Shown here piece by piece: positions 54,308 to 61,395 of a stretch of 64,000 bases of DNA (position 1 is the first letter of the stretch; each line of letters opens with the position of its first letter). Position numbers and translations under genes: made by a program. The notes below the pieces were generated by a model. It did no database searches and was not told where the DNA came from. It worked only from the letters and a program-made list of their open reading frames with translations. The stretch lies in IMG/VR virus record IMGVR_UViG_3300032235_001020, positions 1-64,000 of that record. One strand, given 5' to 3'. The stretch is from a virus.

Positions 54308-54541
54308 TCAGAAGGCAGGAGCGGGCCATGCGTAGCGCTCTTCGAGGGTGCGCTCGTAGATGGCCTCCAGGACTTCGATGCGTTCGTCGTCGAGTTCATC
54401 GCCGTGGTCTTCGTCGGAGGTGACGATGACCTCGCCGGGGAAGAGCTGCTCGAGGATCAGGCCGATGGGCTCGAGCTGGTCGGGGGTGCCGCGCACGGAG
54501 AGGCGGACGCGGCGATCGGGGCAGTACTGAGTGAGGACCAT
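54308..54541 (-). CDS. Small acidic protein
   Basis: This 77-residue protein (RRVRLSVRGTPDQLEPIGLI, LEQLFPGEVIVTSDEDHGDE) has helical DDERIEVLEAIYERTLEERY. It is acidic with a beta-alpha start. It follows the TM protein at 54577 and is terminated by the 54266 hairpin. No family was recognised. Confidence 0.5.
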   Translation of the reverse strand: MVLTQYCPDRRVRLSVRGTPDQLEPIGLILEQLFPGEVIVTSDEDHGDELDDERIEVLEAIYERTLEERYAWPAPAF

Positions 54542-54576
54542 GTGTTTGTTGAGAATAGTTTGCAGTAAGAGTTGAA

Positions 54577-54861
54577 TCAGGCGGTGAAGCCAGCGACGGC
54601 ACGGGACTTCGCCTTAGGAGCGGCGGTCCGTGCCTTGGGCTTGGCAGTGCTGATGTGCTGCGGGCGTGCGGGCTGGCATTCGATGACCAGGGTCTCGAGC
54701 TGCGGGGGTACGGTGCTTTCCCGTACTGGAGTCCTGGGCTCGGAGAAAAGGTCTTCGATGCCGGGGAAGAAGTTCTTCAGGCCCGGCCAGAGCAGGCGCT
54801 GCCAGAAGACGGTTGCTATTGCTGCGGTCCAGGCCGCGATGGTGATGATGGTGTTGCGCAT
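54577..54861 (-). CDS. Single-pass membrane protein with basic tail
   Basis: This 94-residue protein has an N-terminal membrane segment (TIITIAAWTAAIATVFWQRL), a Pro-rich region and a Lys/Arg-rich end (TAKPKARTAAPKAKSRAVAG). The tail could bind nucleic acid. ATG 54861 follows a CTTTCGC motif seven nt upstream and the 54890-54950 cassette. Function unknown. Confidence 0.55.
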   Translation of the reverse strand: MRNTIITIAAWTAAIATVFWQRLLWPGLKNFFPGIEDLFSEPRTPVRESTVPPQLETLVIECQPARPQHISTAKPKARTAAPKAKSRAVAGFTA

Positions 54862-54889
54862 GGTGGTTGCGAAAGAGCGAAGGAAGGGG

Positions 54890-54950
54890 CGCCCCATGCA
54901 CGGCTGCAGGGGCGCAGTAAAAAACCCCACCCGGCAGGCCGAGTGGGGTG
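54890..54950 (-). repeat. Terminator cassette, diverged CAGTGCAT copy
   Basis: CCCCAC...GTGGGG hairpin (54925-54948) with TTTTTTACTGC, then GCAGCCGTGCATGGGGCGCC. The box reads CCGTGCAT, one base off CAGTGCAT. The CTTTCGC motif follows before the 54861 start. It combines both recurrent minus-strand signals. Confidence 0.7.
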
Positions 54951-54973
54951 TGAGGTGAGATGGGGACTGGCGA

Positions 54974-55138
54974 CTAGCAGCAGAGCCAGATGGGAATCCC
55001 GAGTTGGGTCTGTCCCACCCGTTGACAGCGCATGAGGTCCGGGGACACCCAGGCAGCGACGTGGAAGCAGCTGCTCTGGGCGATGGCAGTCGAGGGGGCT
55101 AGTGCCAGTAGGGCGAGGAGTGGGAAGAGGTAGCGCAT
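54974..55138 (-). CDS. 54-residue secreted Cys-containing peptide
   Basis: This 54-residue peptide has a signal peptide MRYLFPLLALLALAPSTAIA. The mature part (QSSCFHVAAWVSPDLMRCQR then IWLCC) has four Cys, so one or two disulfides are likely after export. ATG 55138. It may act in the periplasm or on the surface. A similar secreted Cys peptide lies at 56787-56966. Confidence 0.55.
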   Translation of the reverse strand: MRYLFPLLALLALAPSTAIAQSSCFHVAAWVSPDLMRCQRVGQTQLGIPIWLCC

Positions 55139-55214
55139 GGGGGCGTAGTCAGTGGAGGAAGAATAGAGCAAAGGAATTTCTTGCGATCAGAAGGTATAAG
55201 AAGTACTGGGGAGC

Positions 55215-55712
55215 TCAGAAGGCGACTTCTTCGCTGGTGGGCTCGGCGTAGGGCTTGAGGGTTTCGGGCTCAGCTACGGGAGCTGAGTTGAGGACCTCGA
55301 TGCGCTGAGCGCGGAGTTGTCTGCGGAAGGCGACGGGGTAGCCGCGTTCGTTGCGGGTGATCTCGCCGTAGACGGTCCAGTAGCCGCTGATGGCGACCCT
55401 GGCCCATTCGGTGGTGTTCGCGATCTGCTGGATTTCAGTCGCGATGGGCACACCGTTGTCGGTGGCGATGATCGAGTCGATGGGCAGGTCGACGCGGATT
55501 TCCTTGCCAGCGCGGTTGTCGCTGGTGGAGTTGGTGAGGATGGCCGAGACGGTGAACTTGCCGCCATCGGGACGGGAGATGTCCTTCACGGCTTTGAGCA
55601 TGCCGACGAGTCGGACCATGCCAGCCGTCTTGGGATCTCCGTTCGAGGTGGCGAGTTGTGCTTCGAGCTCGTTGATGCGAGCTTCGAGGTCGGCCTTGGT
55701 GGCGATTGCCAT
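55215..55712 (-). CDS. Uncharacterised protein with coiled-coil start
   Basis: In this 165-residue protein TKADLEARINELEAQLATSN precedes a beta-rich body (FTVSAILTNSTSDNRAGKEI, RVDLPIDSIIATDN, VYGEITRNERGYPVAF) that could be an OB or SH3-like barrel. ATG 55712 follows a CTTTCGC motif and the 55755 cassette. A nucleic-acid or replication link is only a guess. Confidence 0.5.
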   Translation of the reverse strand: MAIATKADLEARINELEAQLATSNGDPKTAGMVRLVGMLKAVKDISRPDGGKFTVSAILTNSTSDNRAGKEIRVDLPIDSIIATDNGVPIATEIQQIANTTEWARVAISGYWTVYGEITRNERGYPVAFRRQLRAQRIEVLNSAPVAEPETLKPYAEPTSEEVAF

Positions 55713-55754
55713 GGGTGGTGCCGGCGGCGCCGGTGCGAAAGAACCACGCCTCAT

Positions 55755-55825
55755 GTCAGGCAGCGTCAATGCACTGCTGAAAGGAGGCAATAAAAAAGCC
55801 CCCACCCGCAAAAGCGAGTGAGGGC
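55755..55825 (-). repeat. Terminator/CAGTGCAT cassette copy
   Basis: Minus strand: hairpin GCCCTCACTCG / CGGGTGGGGGC with TTTTTTATTGCCTCCTTT, then CAGCAGTGCATTGACGCTGC. It is nearly identical to the copies at 56158, 56411 and 56695. It ends the 55842 gene and leads the 55712 gene. Confidence 0.85.
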
Positions 55826-55841
55826 ATGTGTGTGCTCGAGC

Positions 55842-56114
55842 TCAGAAGGGGCAAACGTCCAGCTCGAGCTGGTGTATTGCCGGCCGATTGAGGTTGGCGA
55901 GCTCCTGGCACCAGGCGATATGCCGGCGCTGGAGATCACCGAGCGGGTGGCCGTCCATGATCTGGTCGATCATGGCGTTGAGGTGCTCGCGTGCGACTTC
56001 GATCTCCTGGGAGATCTCGCCGTGGAGCTTGCGGCCATCGTCGGTGATGGTGACGCCAGCGCGCGCCAGGAGGCGAAGTTGCTGGCTGAGACGGTAGAGC
56101 TTGCCTTCCGTCAT
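55842..56114 (-). CDS. Small helical protein in a cassette
   Basis: This 90-residue protein (MTEGKLYRLSQQLRLLARAG) contains LHGEISQEIEVAREHLNAMI, DQIMDGHPLGDLQRRHIAWC. It is a helical coil. ATG 56114 is preceded by CTTTCGC and the 56158 cassette. No family was recognised. Confidence 0.5.
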   Translation of the reverse strand: MTEGKLYRLSQQLRLLARAGVTITDDGRKLHGEISQEIEVAREHLNAMIDQIMDGHPLGDLQRRHIAWCQELANLNRPAIHQLELDVCPF

Positions 56115-56157
56115 GGTGGTAACCGGGGATCCCGGGGCGAAAGAACCACATGCCGTC

Positions 56158-56232
56158 AGTCAGGTAGCGCGTATGCACTGCTGAAAGAGGGCAATAAAAA
56201 AAGCCCCCACCCCGGGTAAGCGGAGTGAGGGC
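56158..56232 (-). repeat. Terminator/CAGTGCAT cassette copy
   Basis: Minus strand: GCCCTCACTCCG...CGGGGTGGGGGC hairpin, TTTTTTTATTGCCCTCTTT, then CAGCAGTGCATACGCGCTAC. The inverted repeat GCAGTGC/GCGCTaC around the box could form a hairpin in the leader. Confidence 0.85.
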
Positions 56233-56238
56233 TGTGGA

Positions 56239-56406
56239 TCAGAGGTGGAGAGGAGGCGCGTCGACTGCGGCCATGTACTCATCGAAGGTGAGTACGTAGG
56301 GGCTGTGGTAGTCGGCCTCCTCTTTGGAGGAGTGGAGTCTTGCGGCCCAGCCGGAGTCGGGATCGGTGGGATCGACGGGCTCGTAGGCGACGAAGAGGTT
56401 GGACAC
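56239..56406 (-). CDS. Small cassette protein (GTG start)
   Basis: GTG 56406 to TAG/TGA 56239 encodes 55 residues: VSNLFVAYEPVDPTDPDSGW, then AARLHSSKEEADYHSPYVLT and DEYMAAVDAPPLHL. It is acidic with alternating strand and helix. It is delimited on both sides by cassette copies, so it looks like a single-gene module. No family was recognised. Confidence 0.5.
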   Translation of the reverse strand: MSNLFVAYEPVDPTDPDSGWAARLHSSKEEADYHSPYVLTFDEYMAAVDAPPLHL

Positions 56407-56410
56407 CGTA

Positions 56411-56482
56411 GTTAGGCAGCGCGAATGCACTGCTGAAAGAGGGCAATAAAAAAGCCCCCACCCCGGTAAGCGGAGTGAGGGC
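56411..56482 (-). repeat. Terminator/CAGTGCAT cassette copy
   Basis: Minus strand: GCCCTCACTCCG / CGGGGTGGGGGC with TTTTTTATTGCCCTCTTT then CAGCAGTGCATTCGCGCTGC. It is nearly the same as 56158 and 56695. GTG 56406 lies 13 nt after the CGCTGC. Confidence 0.85.
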
Positions 56483-56492
56483 GAGGGCGTGG

Positions 56493-56690
56493 TCAGCGGA
56501 AGAGATGTGGTGTCTTGACGGGGTTGATGAGGCCGAGGCCGTAGAGGGCGAAGCCGACTGCGACACCAGCGCCGCCGATGAGGCCATGGGCGCCGAAGAG
56601 TAGATAGCCAATGCCGCCATAGATGAGGCAGCCGAGGGCGAGTCCACCGAGAGAGCCGAGGACGTAGCCGAACCAGATGGGGAGGGTCAC
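56493..56690 (-). CDS. Two-helix membrane protein (GTG start)
   Basis: This 65-residue protein contains VTLPIWFGYVLGSLGGLALG then CLIYGGIGYLLFGAHGLIGG and AGVAVGFALYGLGLINP. It has two to three Gly-rich hydrophobic segments. A GTG at 56690 immediately follows the 56695 cassette. It may be a small membrane effector. The Gly-rich helices suggest close packing or oligomers. Confidence 0.55.
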   Translation of the reverse strand: MTLPIWFGYVLGSLGGLALGCLIYGGIGYLLFGAHGLIGGAGVAVGFALYGLGLINPVKTPHLFR

Positions 56691-56694
56691 CGGA

Positions 56695-56767
56695 GTTAGG
56701 CAGCGCAAATGCACTGCTGTTGGAGGTCAATAGAAAAGCCCCCACCCCGGACAAGCGGAGTGAGGGC
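56695..56767 (-). repeat. Terminator/CAGTGCAT cassette copy
   Basis: Minus strand: hairpin GCCCTCACTCCG/CCGGGGTGGGGGC, TTTTCTATTGACCTCCAA then CAGCAGTGCATTTGCGCTGC. It ends the 56787 gene and leads the 56690 gene. Confidence 0.85.
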
Positions 56768-56786
56768 TAGGACCCACAAGGAGAAG

Positions 56787-56966
56787 TTAACGAGTTGCCA
56801 GATAGGTCCGGCAGAACTCGAGGTGGGCGGCGTGCTGGTGGACGGGCCAGTTCTGCTGGGCGCATTGAGCGCGGGTGGCGGTGTCGAGTTGAGCGACTGC
56901 GGAGTGGATGCCGGCGATGACGAGGACGGGGGTGGCGATGAAGAAAGCGAGGAGAGCGCGTGTCAT
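56787..56966 (-). CDS. 59-residue secreted Cys-pair protein
   Basis: This 59-residue protein has an N-terminal signal peptide (ALLAFFIATPVLVIAGIHSA). The mature part (RAQCAQQNWPVHQHAAHLEF then CRTYLATR) has two Cys, the pattern of small periplasmic helical-hairpin proteins with a disulfide known from picocyanobacteria. ATG 56966 lies after the last CAGTGCAT box. It is the first minus-strand gene of the whole region, so its promoter is likely in 57.0-57.3 kb. Confidence 0.6.
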   Translation of the reverse strand: MTRALLAFFIATPVLVIAGIHSAVAQLDTATRAQCAQQNWPVHQHAAHLEFCRTYLATR

Positions 56967-56970
56967 CGGA

Positions 56971-57007
56971 GTCAGGCAGCGCGTATGCACTGCTGTTAAG
57001 GGTCACA
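56971..57007 (-). repeat. CAGTGCAT box without terminator
   Basis: CCCTTAACAGCAGTGCATAC then GCGCTGCCTGACTCC leads the 56966 gene. The upstream terminator is missing, consistent with this being the first gene of the minus-strand programme. This supports the box being a 5'-leader or promoter element independent of the hairpin. Confidence 0.75.
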
Positions 57008-57813
57008 CCCCTGAACCCGCTCCTGTTAACGCGCGTGGCGTGTACCCTTGGCGTGATTTAACAGCGGAGAGGGGTCCAAGCACGGCGCGACGCGAGCGGG
57101 GAGAAGGGTGTGCGGCAGAGCAGATGCGGGGTGGAGCGTGTCGTGGTGAGTAACCTCCAGCGGAGAGAGAGTGGAGGCGTGTGGAATGTGCGGAGAGTAA
57201 AACAGAGAGCACAATAGAAGCATTGGGTAATACCGCGGCGCGCTAGAATAGGGGCACGAAGAGAGCAGCGCATCCCTCAAACCCACGGTGGGCATTGAGT
57301 TTGGCGCCGAGAGCGGAAGAGTGAGCGGGGGTATGAGAGAGCGCGAGGGTCGTAGTTACGCGTGTGTGCGTAGCGTGTCAGATGCGCGTGCTGTTGTATA
57401 GCAAGCGATTGCATGTGCAGTTGCGTGTGAAAGCTTAAGAAGCGTGCGCGTGTGGAAGCGTTAGAGCGCGTTGCATTTGAGTGTGCAACTGTAAGCAGCG
57501 GTTGTTCATATGTACCGTTGCTGTACCGTTGCCCTGCGTTCGCTTGCTGCTGCTCGCTTCTGCTGGCAGAAGGGCGCGCGCGTCTACTTCTTTTTTTTGT
57601 TTGGGCGCAGACGCAACCTGACGGGGGTGTTTGATGCGTACCGCGCGGCGCAGCAAAAAATTAGGTCTCTCCAGGGGAGCGGCCTTGCTTTAGGGCGACG
57701 CTTCCTCGTGTGAAATTTGGGCGTTTTACACGGCACGGGAATGCGCGCGCCGCGCAGGTGTGACGCATGAGTCTCGATAGACTTGTCTTACGTACTGAAT
57801 ACCGGCTTGCGGT
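57008..57813. other. Divergent gene-free control region
   Basis: About 800 nt between the divergent minus and plus programmes holds no credible gene. It is purine/GT-rich on the + strand to about 57450, with repeated GTGTG/GCGTGT words. It also contains TAGAAT (57244), an inverted repeat CTCAA.CCCAC/GTGGG..TTGAG (57276-57300), a direct repeat GTACCGTTGC (about 57512 and 57523), an eight-T run near 57590 and ATAGACT at 57777. It may be a promoter hub or origin. Confidence 0.5.
57777..57783 (+). promoter_or_regulatory. ATAGACT box, candidate -10 element
   Basis: ATAGACT lies 30 nt before ATG 57814, at the head of the right-hand virion-type block. The following TTGTCTTACGTA also occurs before the 38386 gene. 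It belongs to the plus-strand box group. Confidence 0.35.
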
Positions 57814-60147
57814 ATGGCACCTCGGGACCCCGCTGATTTATATCGTCAGCTGGTTGGGTTGGAGACACCTCAACCTGCAAATATCGTGGGGTTGCCTGCA
57901 CCTAACGAGCCAAATAATTACTACGTCACTCCACGCGGCTACGAGACGCTGATCAGTGGGACGGCCTACACCGACGAGGACGGACGCCGCGCTGGTTACC
58001 GGCCCGCATCCCGCCTGGATAGCAAGGATCGCCTGAGTCGCTCGAGCAATTGGGCTAGCACCGAGCGCCCTGGCCCGGGTCGGGAGGCCGACCGGGCTGC
58101 CGAAAAAGCAGAGGCTCTGCTGCAGCGTGTCATGGGTAACCGCGGGGGCGTGGTGAGCGACCCGGATATTCCCGATCTCGAGGCCGCCGCTAATGCACTC
58201 CTGGGCGAGGAGCCGATTAGTGCCCGCACCATCGACGAATCCGTAAGCCCCAATGAGCTGACCGGCGCGTTCGCTTCAGAGGACCCCACTGAATACGCGG
58301 CGCGCAAGCAGATCTCCGCTGACATCAACCCGTACTACACCGTCGAAGTTCCAGCTCGCGTCGCTCGCGAAGGTGGCCGCAGTGGCACCTGGACCGTAGA
58401 GACCGCCCAGGGATTCCGTCCGGCCATTGCGCGCATTGATCCCTCGCAGGTCATCGATTCCGAGGTTCTGAACCGGCGCAAGGGGCGCGACGGTTCCTTC
58501 ACTGGCGAGTCGGACAACACCGCGTCATTCCAGCGCGAACGCCCGATCACCATTGGCGACCTCGTTAAAGAGGCCATGAACGAAGAGCGCACGCCCGTGA
58601 TCACGGCTAGCGCTCTGGAGGCTGCCCGTTCCGCTGGTCGCGCGCGTTCGCTCCCGGCTGGCGAGCGAGACCGGAACTTGGTTGGCTACATGCGCCCACC
58701 GGGCTCGGATAGCGAGGTGCCTGTTTACGCCGTCACTGATGCAGAAGGCGATCGCAAGGTCACGGAGGTGACTCGGCCCGACCCGAAAGACCCATTGCGC
58801 AAGGTGGTTACCGAGCTGGAGGAGTATTTCCGTGTCGGCGGCCCCTATAACCGCGACAGCACCGCGATTCGCGAGCAGATCGCCCCGGCGCTGGGGGTCA
58901 CGGCAGACGGCCAATACGGCCCTGCGCCGGTCCTGGGCAACCAGTGGGACCGGACTTACGCCGAAAAGACGTTCCAAAGTCCCAAATTCGAGGGATTTCT
59001 GCGTGAACTGGCCGGCGGGTCCTTCATGCAGGAGCCCGACGAGGCGGCGTCCTCCTACAAGTTGCTCGCACAGGCCCTGATCACGGGCCAAATGGAGGTC
59101 CCAGGCCAGAAACCGGGTACCACTCAGGCGATTCCAGTGGATCGTCAGGCGCTTTTGGCGCTGAAATCGGACGATGGCCGCCCCCTCTTCGCTCCTGGCT
59201 CCAGCGCACGCACCCTGCTGGGGCAAGCGGTGTCGGAATTGCGCGGCGGGCGGGAAGTAGACCTCTTCTCCGAGGCCTCGATTGGTGAATTGGGCAACGA
59301 TTTGGCCTCCGTACAGCGCGGAGAGGCCTCAATCCTTGATCTGATCCGCCAACTCCAGGGCAACAGCAGTGGCCAGGCCGCTGAGGCTGCGGCCGGTGAG
59401 CTATTCGGCTTTGAGGGTGGTGACTCGGACGCAGCGGGTGACACTCTGCAGGGTCGATATGGCGATTTCGGTGATGTCCCTGGTGGGGTATCAGTGAAAT
59501 CGGCTCCTGCTGGGCCCGTAGACGCCCTAGATCGGGCGGCCATTGCGCTCACTGGCGATCTTGGCCAGGGTTTGTACCTCGCTGATGTCGCTCGCCGGAG
59601 TTCGGCACCAGGCCGCAGCAGTGGCACCAATGCGTACGGCACCACCGTGGGTCCCATAAAGGAGACTCCCGCCCGCGATCCCATGGCCACGCTCCTGGAG
59701 CTGACCGGAAAACGCGCCCCCGTCGAAGCAACACCCGGTCCCCAGCAAATTCGCCGCAAGTATCAGAACGACTTTGCGTCGATCAGCGGTACGGGAAGGC
59801 ACGTTCGCGGTCAGCGCGGTTACAACATGATGGCCGAGGGCCTTGGTGCCAGCGTCGGCTCGCCCGCGCAGGAAAAAGCCATGGCTCTCCTGGCTGGACG
59901 CCTTTCTGCTCAGCGGGAATCCCAGCGCGACAGCTTTCCGGGTGTTGCAGGGGGGATGCCCGCTGCACCGGCGACAACTCCAGCAGGGTTACTGGAGGGC
60001 ACGATGTTGAATGCCCCCGTCATTCCCGCCAAAGACCCTGAGGCAATGGAGCGCCAGGCCGGGGTTCAGCGACTCCAGCGCCGCCGCCAGGGATATACCG
60101 GTGGGATCGCTGATCGCTTCGTCGAGAACTTCGGCCAACTGGGATGA
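57814..60147 (+). CDS. Large virion-associated protein, unknown
   Basis: This 777-residue soluble protein contains LYRQLVGLETPQPANIVGLP, NEPNNYYVTPRGYETLISGT near the N-terminus and repeated charged segments. GDLGQGLYLADVARRSSAPG stands in the C-terminal third, and a Gln/Arg-rich end is present. It is probably an internal or tail-associated structural protein, judged by size and the downstream virion-like genes. No enzymatic motif was recognised. It overlaps the next start by four bases. Confidence 0.55.
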   Translation: MAPRDPADLYRQLVGLETPQPANIVGLPAPNEPNNYYVTPRGYETLISGTAYTDEDGRRAGYRPASRLDSKDRLSRSSNWASTERPGPGREADRAAEKAEALLQRVMGNRGGVVSDPDIPDLEAAANALLGEEPISARTIDESVSPNELTGAFASEDPTEYAARKQISADINPYYTVEVPARVAREGGRSGTWTVETAQGFRPAIARIDPSQVIDSEVLNRRKGRDGSFTGESDNTASFQRERPITIGDLVKEAMNEERTPVITASALEAARSAGRARSLPAGERDRNLVGYMRPPGSDSEVPVYAVTDAEGDRKVTEVTRPDPKDPLRKVVTELEEYFRVGGPYNRDSTAIREQIAPALGVTADGQYGPAPVLGNQWDRTYAEKTFQSPKFEGFLRELAGGSFMQEPDEAASSYKLLAQALITGQMEVPGQKPGTTQAIPVDRQALLALKSDDGRPLFAPGSSARTLLGQAVSELRGGREVDLFSEASIGELGNDLASVQRGEASILDLIRQLQGNSSGQAAEAAAGELFGFEGGDSDAAGDTLQGRYGDFGDVPGGVSVKSAPAGPVDALDRAAIALTGDLGQGLYLADVARRSSAPGRSSGTNAYGTTVGPIKETPARDPMATLLELTGKRAPVEATPGPQQIRRKYQNDFASISGTGRHVRGQRGYNMMAEGLGASVGSPAQEKAMALLAGRLSAQRESQRDSFPGVAGGMPAAPATTPAGLLEGTMLNAPVIPAKDPEAMERQAGVQRLQRRRQGYTGGIADRFVENFGQLG

Positions 60148-60383
60148 GTCAGGGGAAACGTGAAAAGGCCCGAAGCCTCGCGACGGCCTTTCAGAAAATG
60201 AGTAAGCCTGCTAGCAAGGGCGGCACTGGTGGGACGTTCAGCGCTGCCGCAACCAAGGCCGGACATGCGGACAGCCCCGATGGCCGCAAGGAATTCGCCG
60301 ATAAGGTCTTGAGTAGTCCTGATGGCTACTCGGACAAGATGGTGAAGAAGGCGAACTTCTACCGGAATGTGATCACTAAGTAG
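60144..60383 (+). CDS. Small basic conserved phage protein
   Basis: This 79-residue protein contains KARSLATAFQKMSKPASKGG, SAAATKAGHADSPDGRKEF and ADKVLSSPDGYSDKMVKKAN, FYRNVI. The pattern (A--KAG, FA-KVL--P--YS--M-K-A-FYRNVI) recurs in small cyanophage proteins of unknown role. It is Lys-rich and overlaps the previous gene by four bases. Confidence 0.55.
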   Translation: MSQGKREKARSLATAFQKMSKPASKGGTGGTFSAAATKAGHADSPDGRKEFADKVLSSPDGYSDKMVKKANFYRNVITK

Positions 60384-60388
60384 GGTCG

Positions 60389-60395
60389 TTAGACT
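60389..60395 (+). promoter_or_regulatory. TTAGACT box, candidate -10 element
   Basis: TTAGACT lies 24 nt before GTG 60420. It is identical to the box at 28929, which also heads a plus-strand virion-type block. Confidence 0.35.
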
Positions 60396-60419
60396 GAGAT
60401 TGCCCAGTATGGCTGCCTC

Positions 60420-60818
60420 GTGGCGAACCAGTTCGGTGATCCCGTTAAGTTCCGCCAGGCAGTAGACATGGGTCTTGCAGCTCGGGCGCGACTGCAGGAG
60501 CAGTTTTCCCCCACGCCAGCGGGTTACCCGATCGGGAAGTCTTTCTCCGAGGTAGCCGACAGGACGGTCAGAAGCCGAGAAGAGGGCTCCCCTGCGGAGA
60601 TCGCTGAGTCTGGCTTGAACTATGCAGGGGGAGCCGTGAACCGCACGGCGGTTCGCATGGCGGGGGAAAATGAAGCAGCTGTCGCACAGCTTGGATTAAA
60701 TGCAGGGCGGTCGTTCTATGACGCTGCAAACGATCCCAAGAATCCGAACAAGAAAGGATTGGGCGATTTCGCGAACCAGCTGATGCAGTTCAATAGCGCA
60801 TTCGGAGGCATGGCCTGA
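60420..60818 (+). CDS. Virion-type small protein
   Basis: In this 132-residue protein FRQAVDMGLAARARLQEQFS, SFSEVADRTVRSREEGSPAE and ESGLNYAGGAVNRTAVRMA precede a Gly/Asn-rich end. GTG 60420 is the start. It is moderately helical with no transmembrane helix. It starts a tightly spaced run through to 63847. The function is unknown. Confidence 0.5.
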   Translation: MANQFGDPVKFRQAVDMGLAARARLQEQFSPTPAGYPIGKSFSEVADRTVRSREEGSPAEIAESGLNYAGGAVNRTAVRMAGENEAAVAQLGLNAGRSFYDAANDPKNPNKKGLGDFANQLMQFNSAFGGMA

Positions 60819-60819
60819 G

Positions 60820-61395
60820 ATGAGGTTTGCTGGGCTCGCTAAAGACGTCGCCAGAGCGCTTAGACCCGTAGGCCCGCTAGATGCGGCGATTCGGTACGGG
60901 CCGGAGGCGATCTCCCTGCTTGCAGCGGGGACCGCCTGGGCGCCTCCCAATGCAACGGCCCTGGAAAGGGGAGGGATGATGGCAGAGGAGGCTATAGCGG
61001 GGCTAGGCCTGTCGGCATTGCTGAGTGGCGGAGCTAGGCACATAGCCAGGCGCCATCTACTGGGTAAACGCCAGGGCATGAGCTCGGCTGACTATCAGAA
61101 CAAGCTTGTCCAGGCCCAGCAGTTCGGCGACCTGGCCAACATTCCAGTCCAGATGCTTGCGCCCTCTTTATTGCGTCCATATTCCCAGAAAGTGCTGGAA
61201 GATGCATATGCTCGTCAGCCTGAGGGAACCCCTGAACCGCAGTCGTCTCCCTCGGCGGGGGGGATGACGGATGAAGAGATGGCAATGGCGCTCCTTGCCA
61301 CCGGAGCGCTCGGCGGCAGCGTTCTGGGCCCCCGTGACTCGTTCTCGACGCTGCGCGATCCATATGATCTGCGTGGATTGGGCGGGGCGGTGTGA
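60820..61395 (+). CDS. Virion-type protein with hydrophobic segments
   Basis: This 191-residue protein has hydrophobic helices (RYGPEAISLLAAGTAWAPPN; EEAIAGLGLSALLSGGARHI; DEEMAMALLATGALGGSVLG) between charged parts. Such Gly/Ala segments are typical of the internal-virion-like proteins in this window. It overlaps the next gene by four bases. Confidence 0.5.
   Translation: MRFAGLAKDVARALRPVGPLDAAIRYGPEAISLLAAGTAWAPPNATALERGGMMAEEAIAGLGLSALLSGGARHIARRHLLGKRQGMSSADYQNKLVQAQQFGDLANIPVQMLAPSLLRPYSQKVLEDAYARQPEGTPEPQSSPSAGGMTDEEMAMALLATGALGGSVLGPRDSFSTLRDPYDLRGLGGAV

Noticed and set aside
55755-57007. CRISPR array
   Set aside because: The repeats are about 70 nt with terminators and are separated by genes, not by short spacers; no cas genes except a RecB/Cas4-like nuclease elsewhere.
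57435-57713. Short frames in the 57.0-57.8 kb region
   Set aside because: They are Cys/Arg-rich or low complexity on both strands, without start context or family-like pattern.
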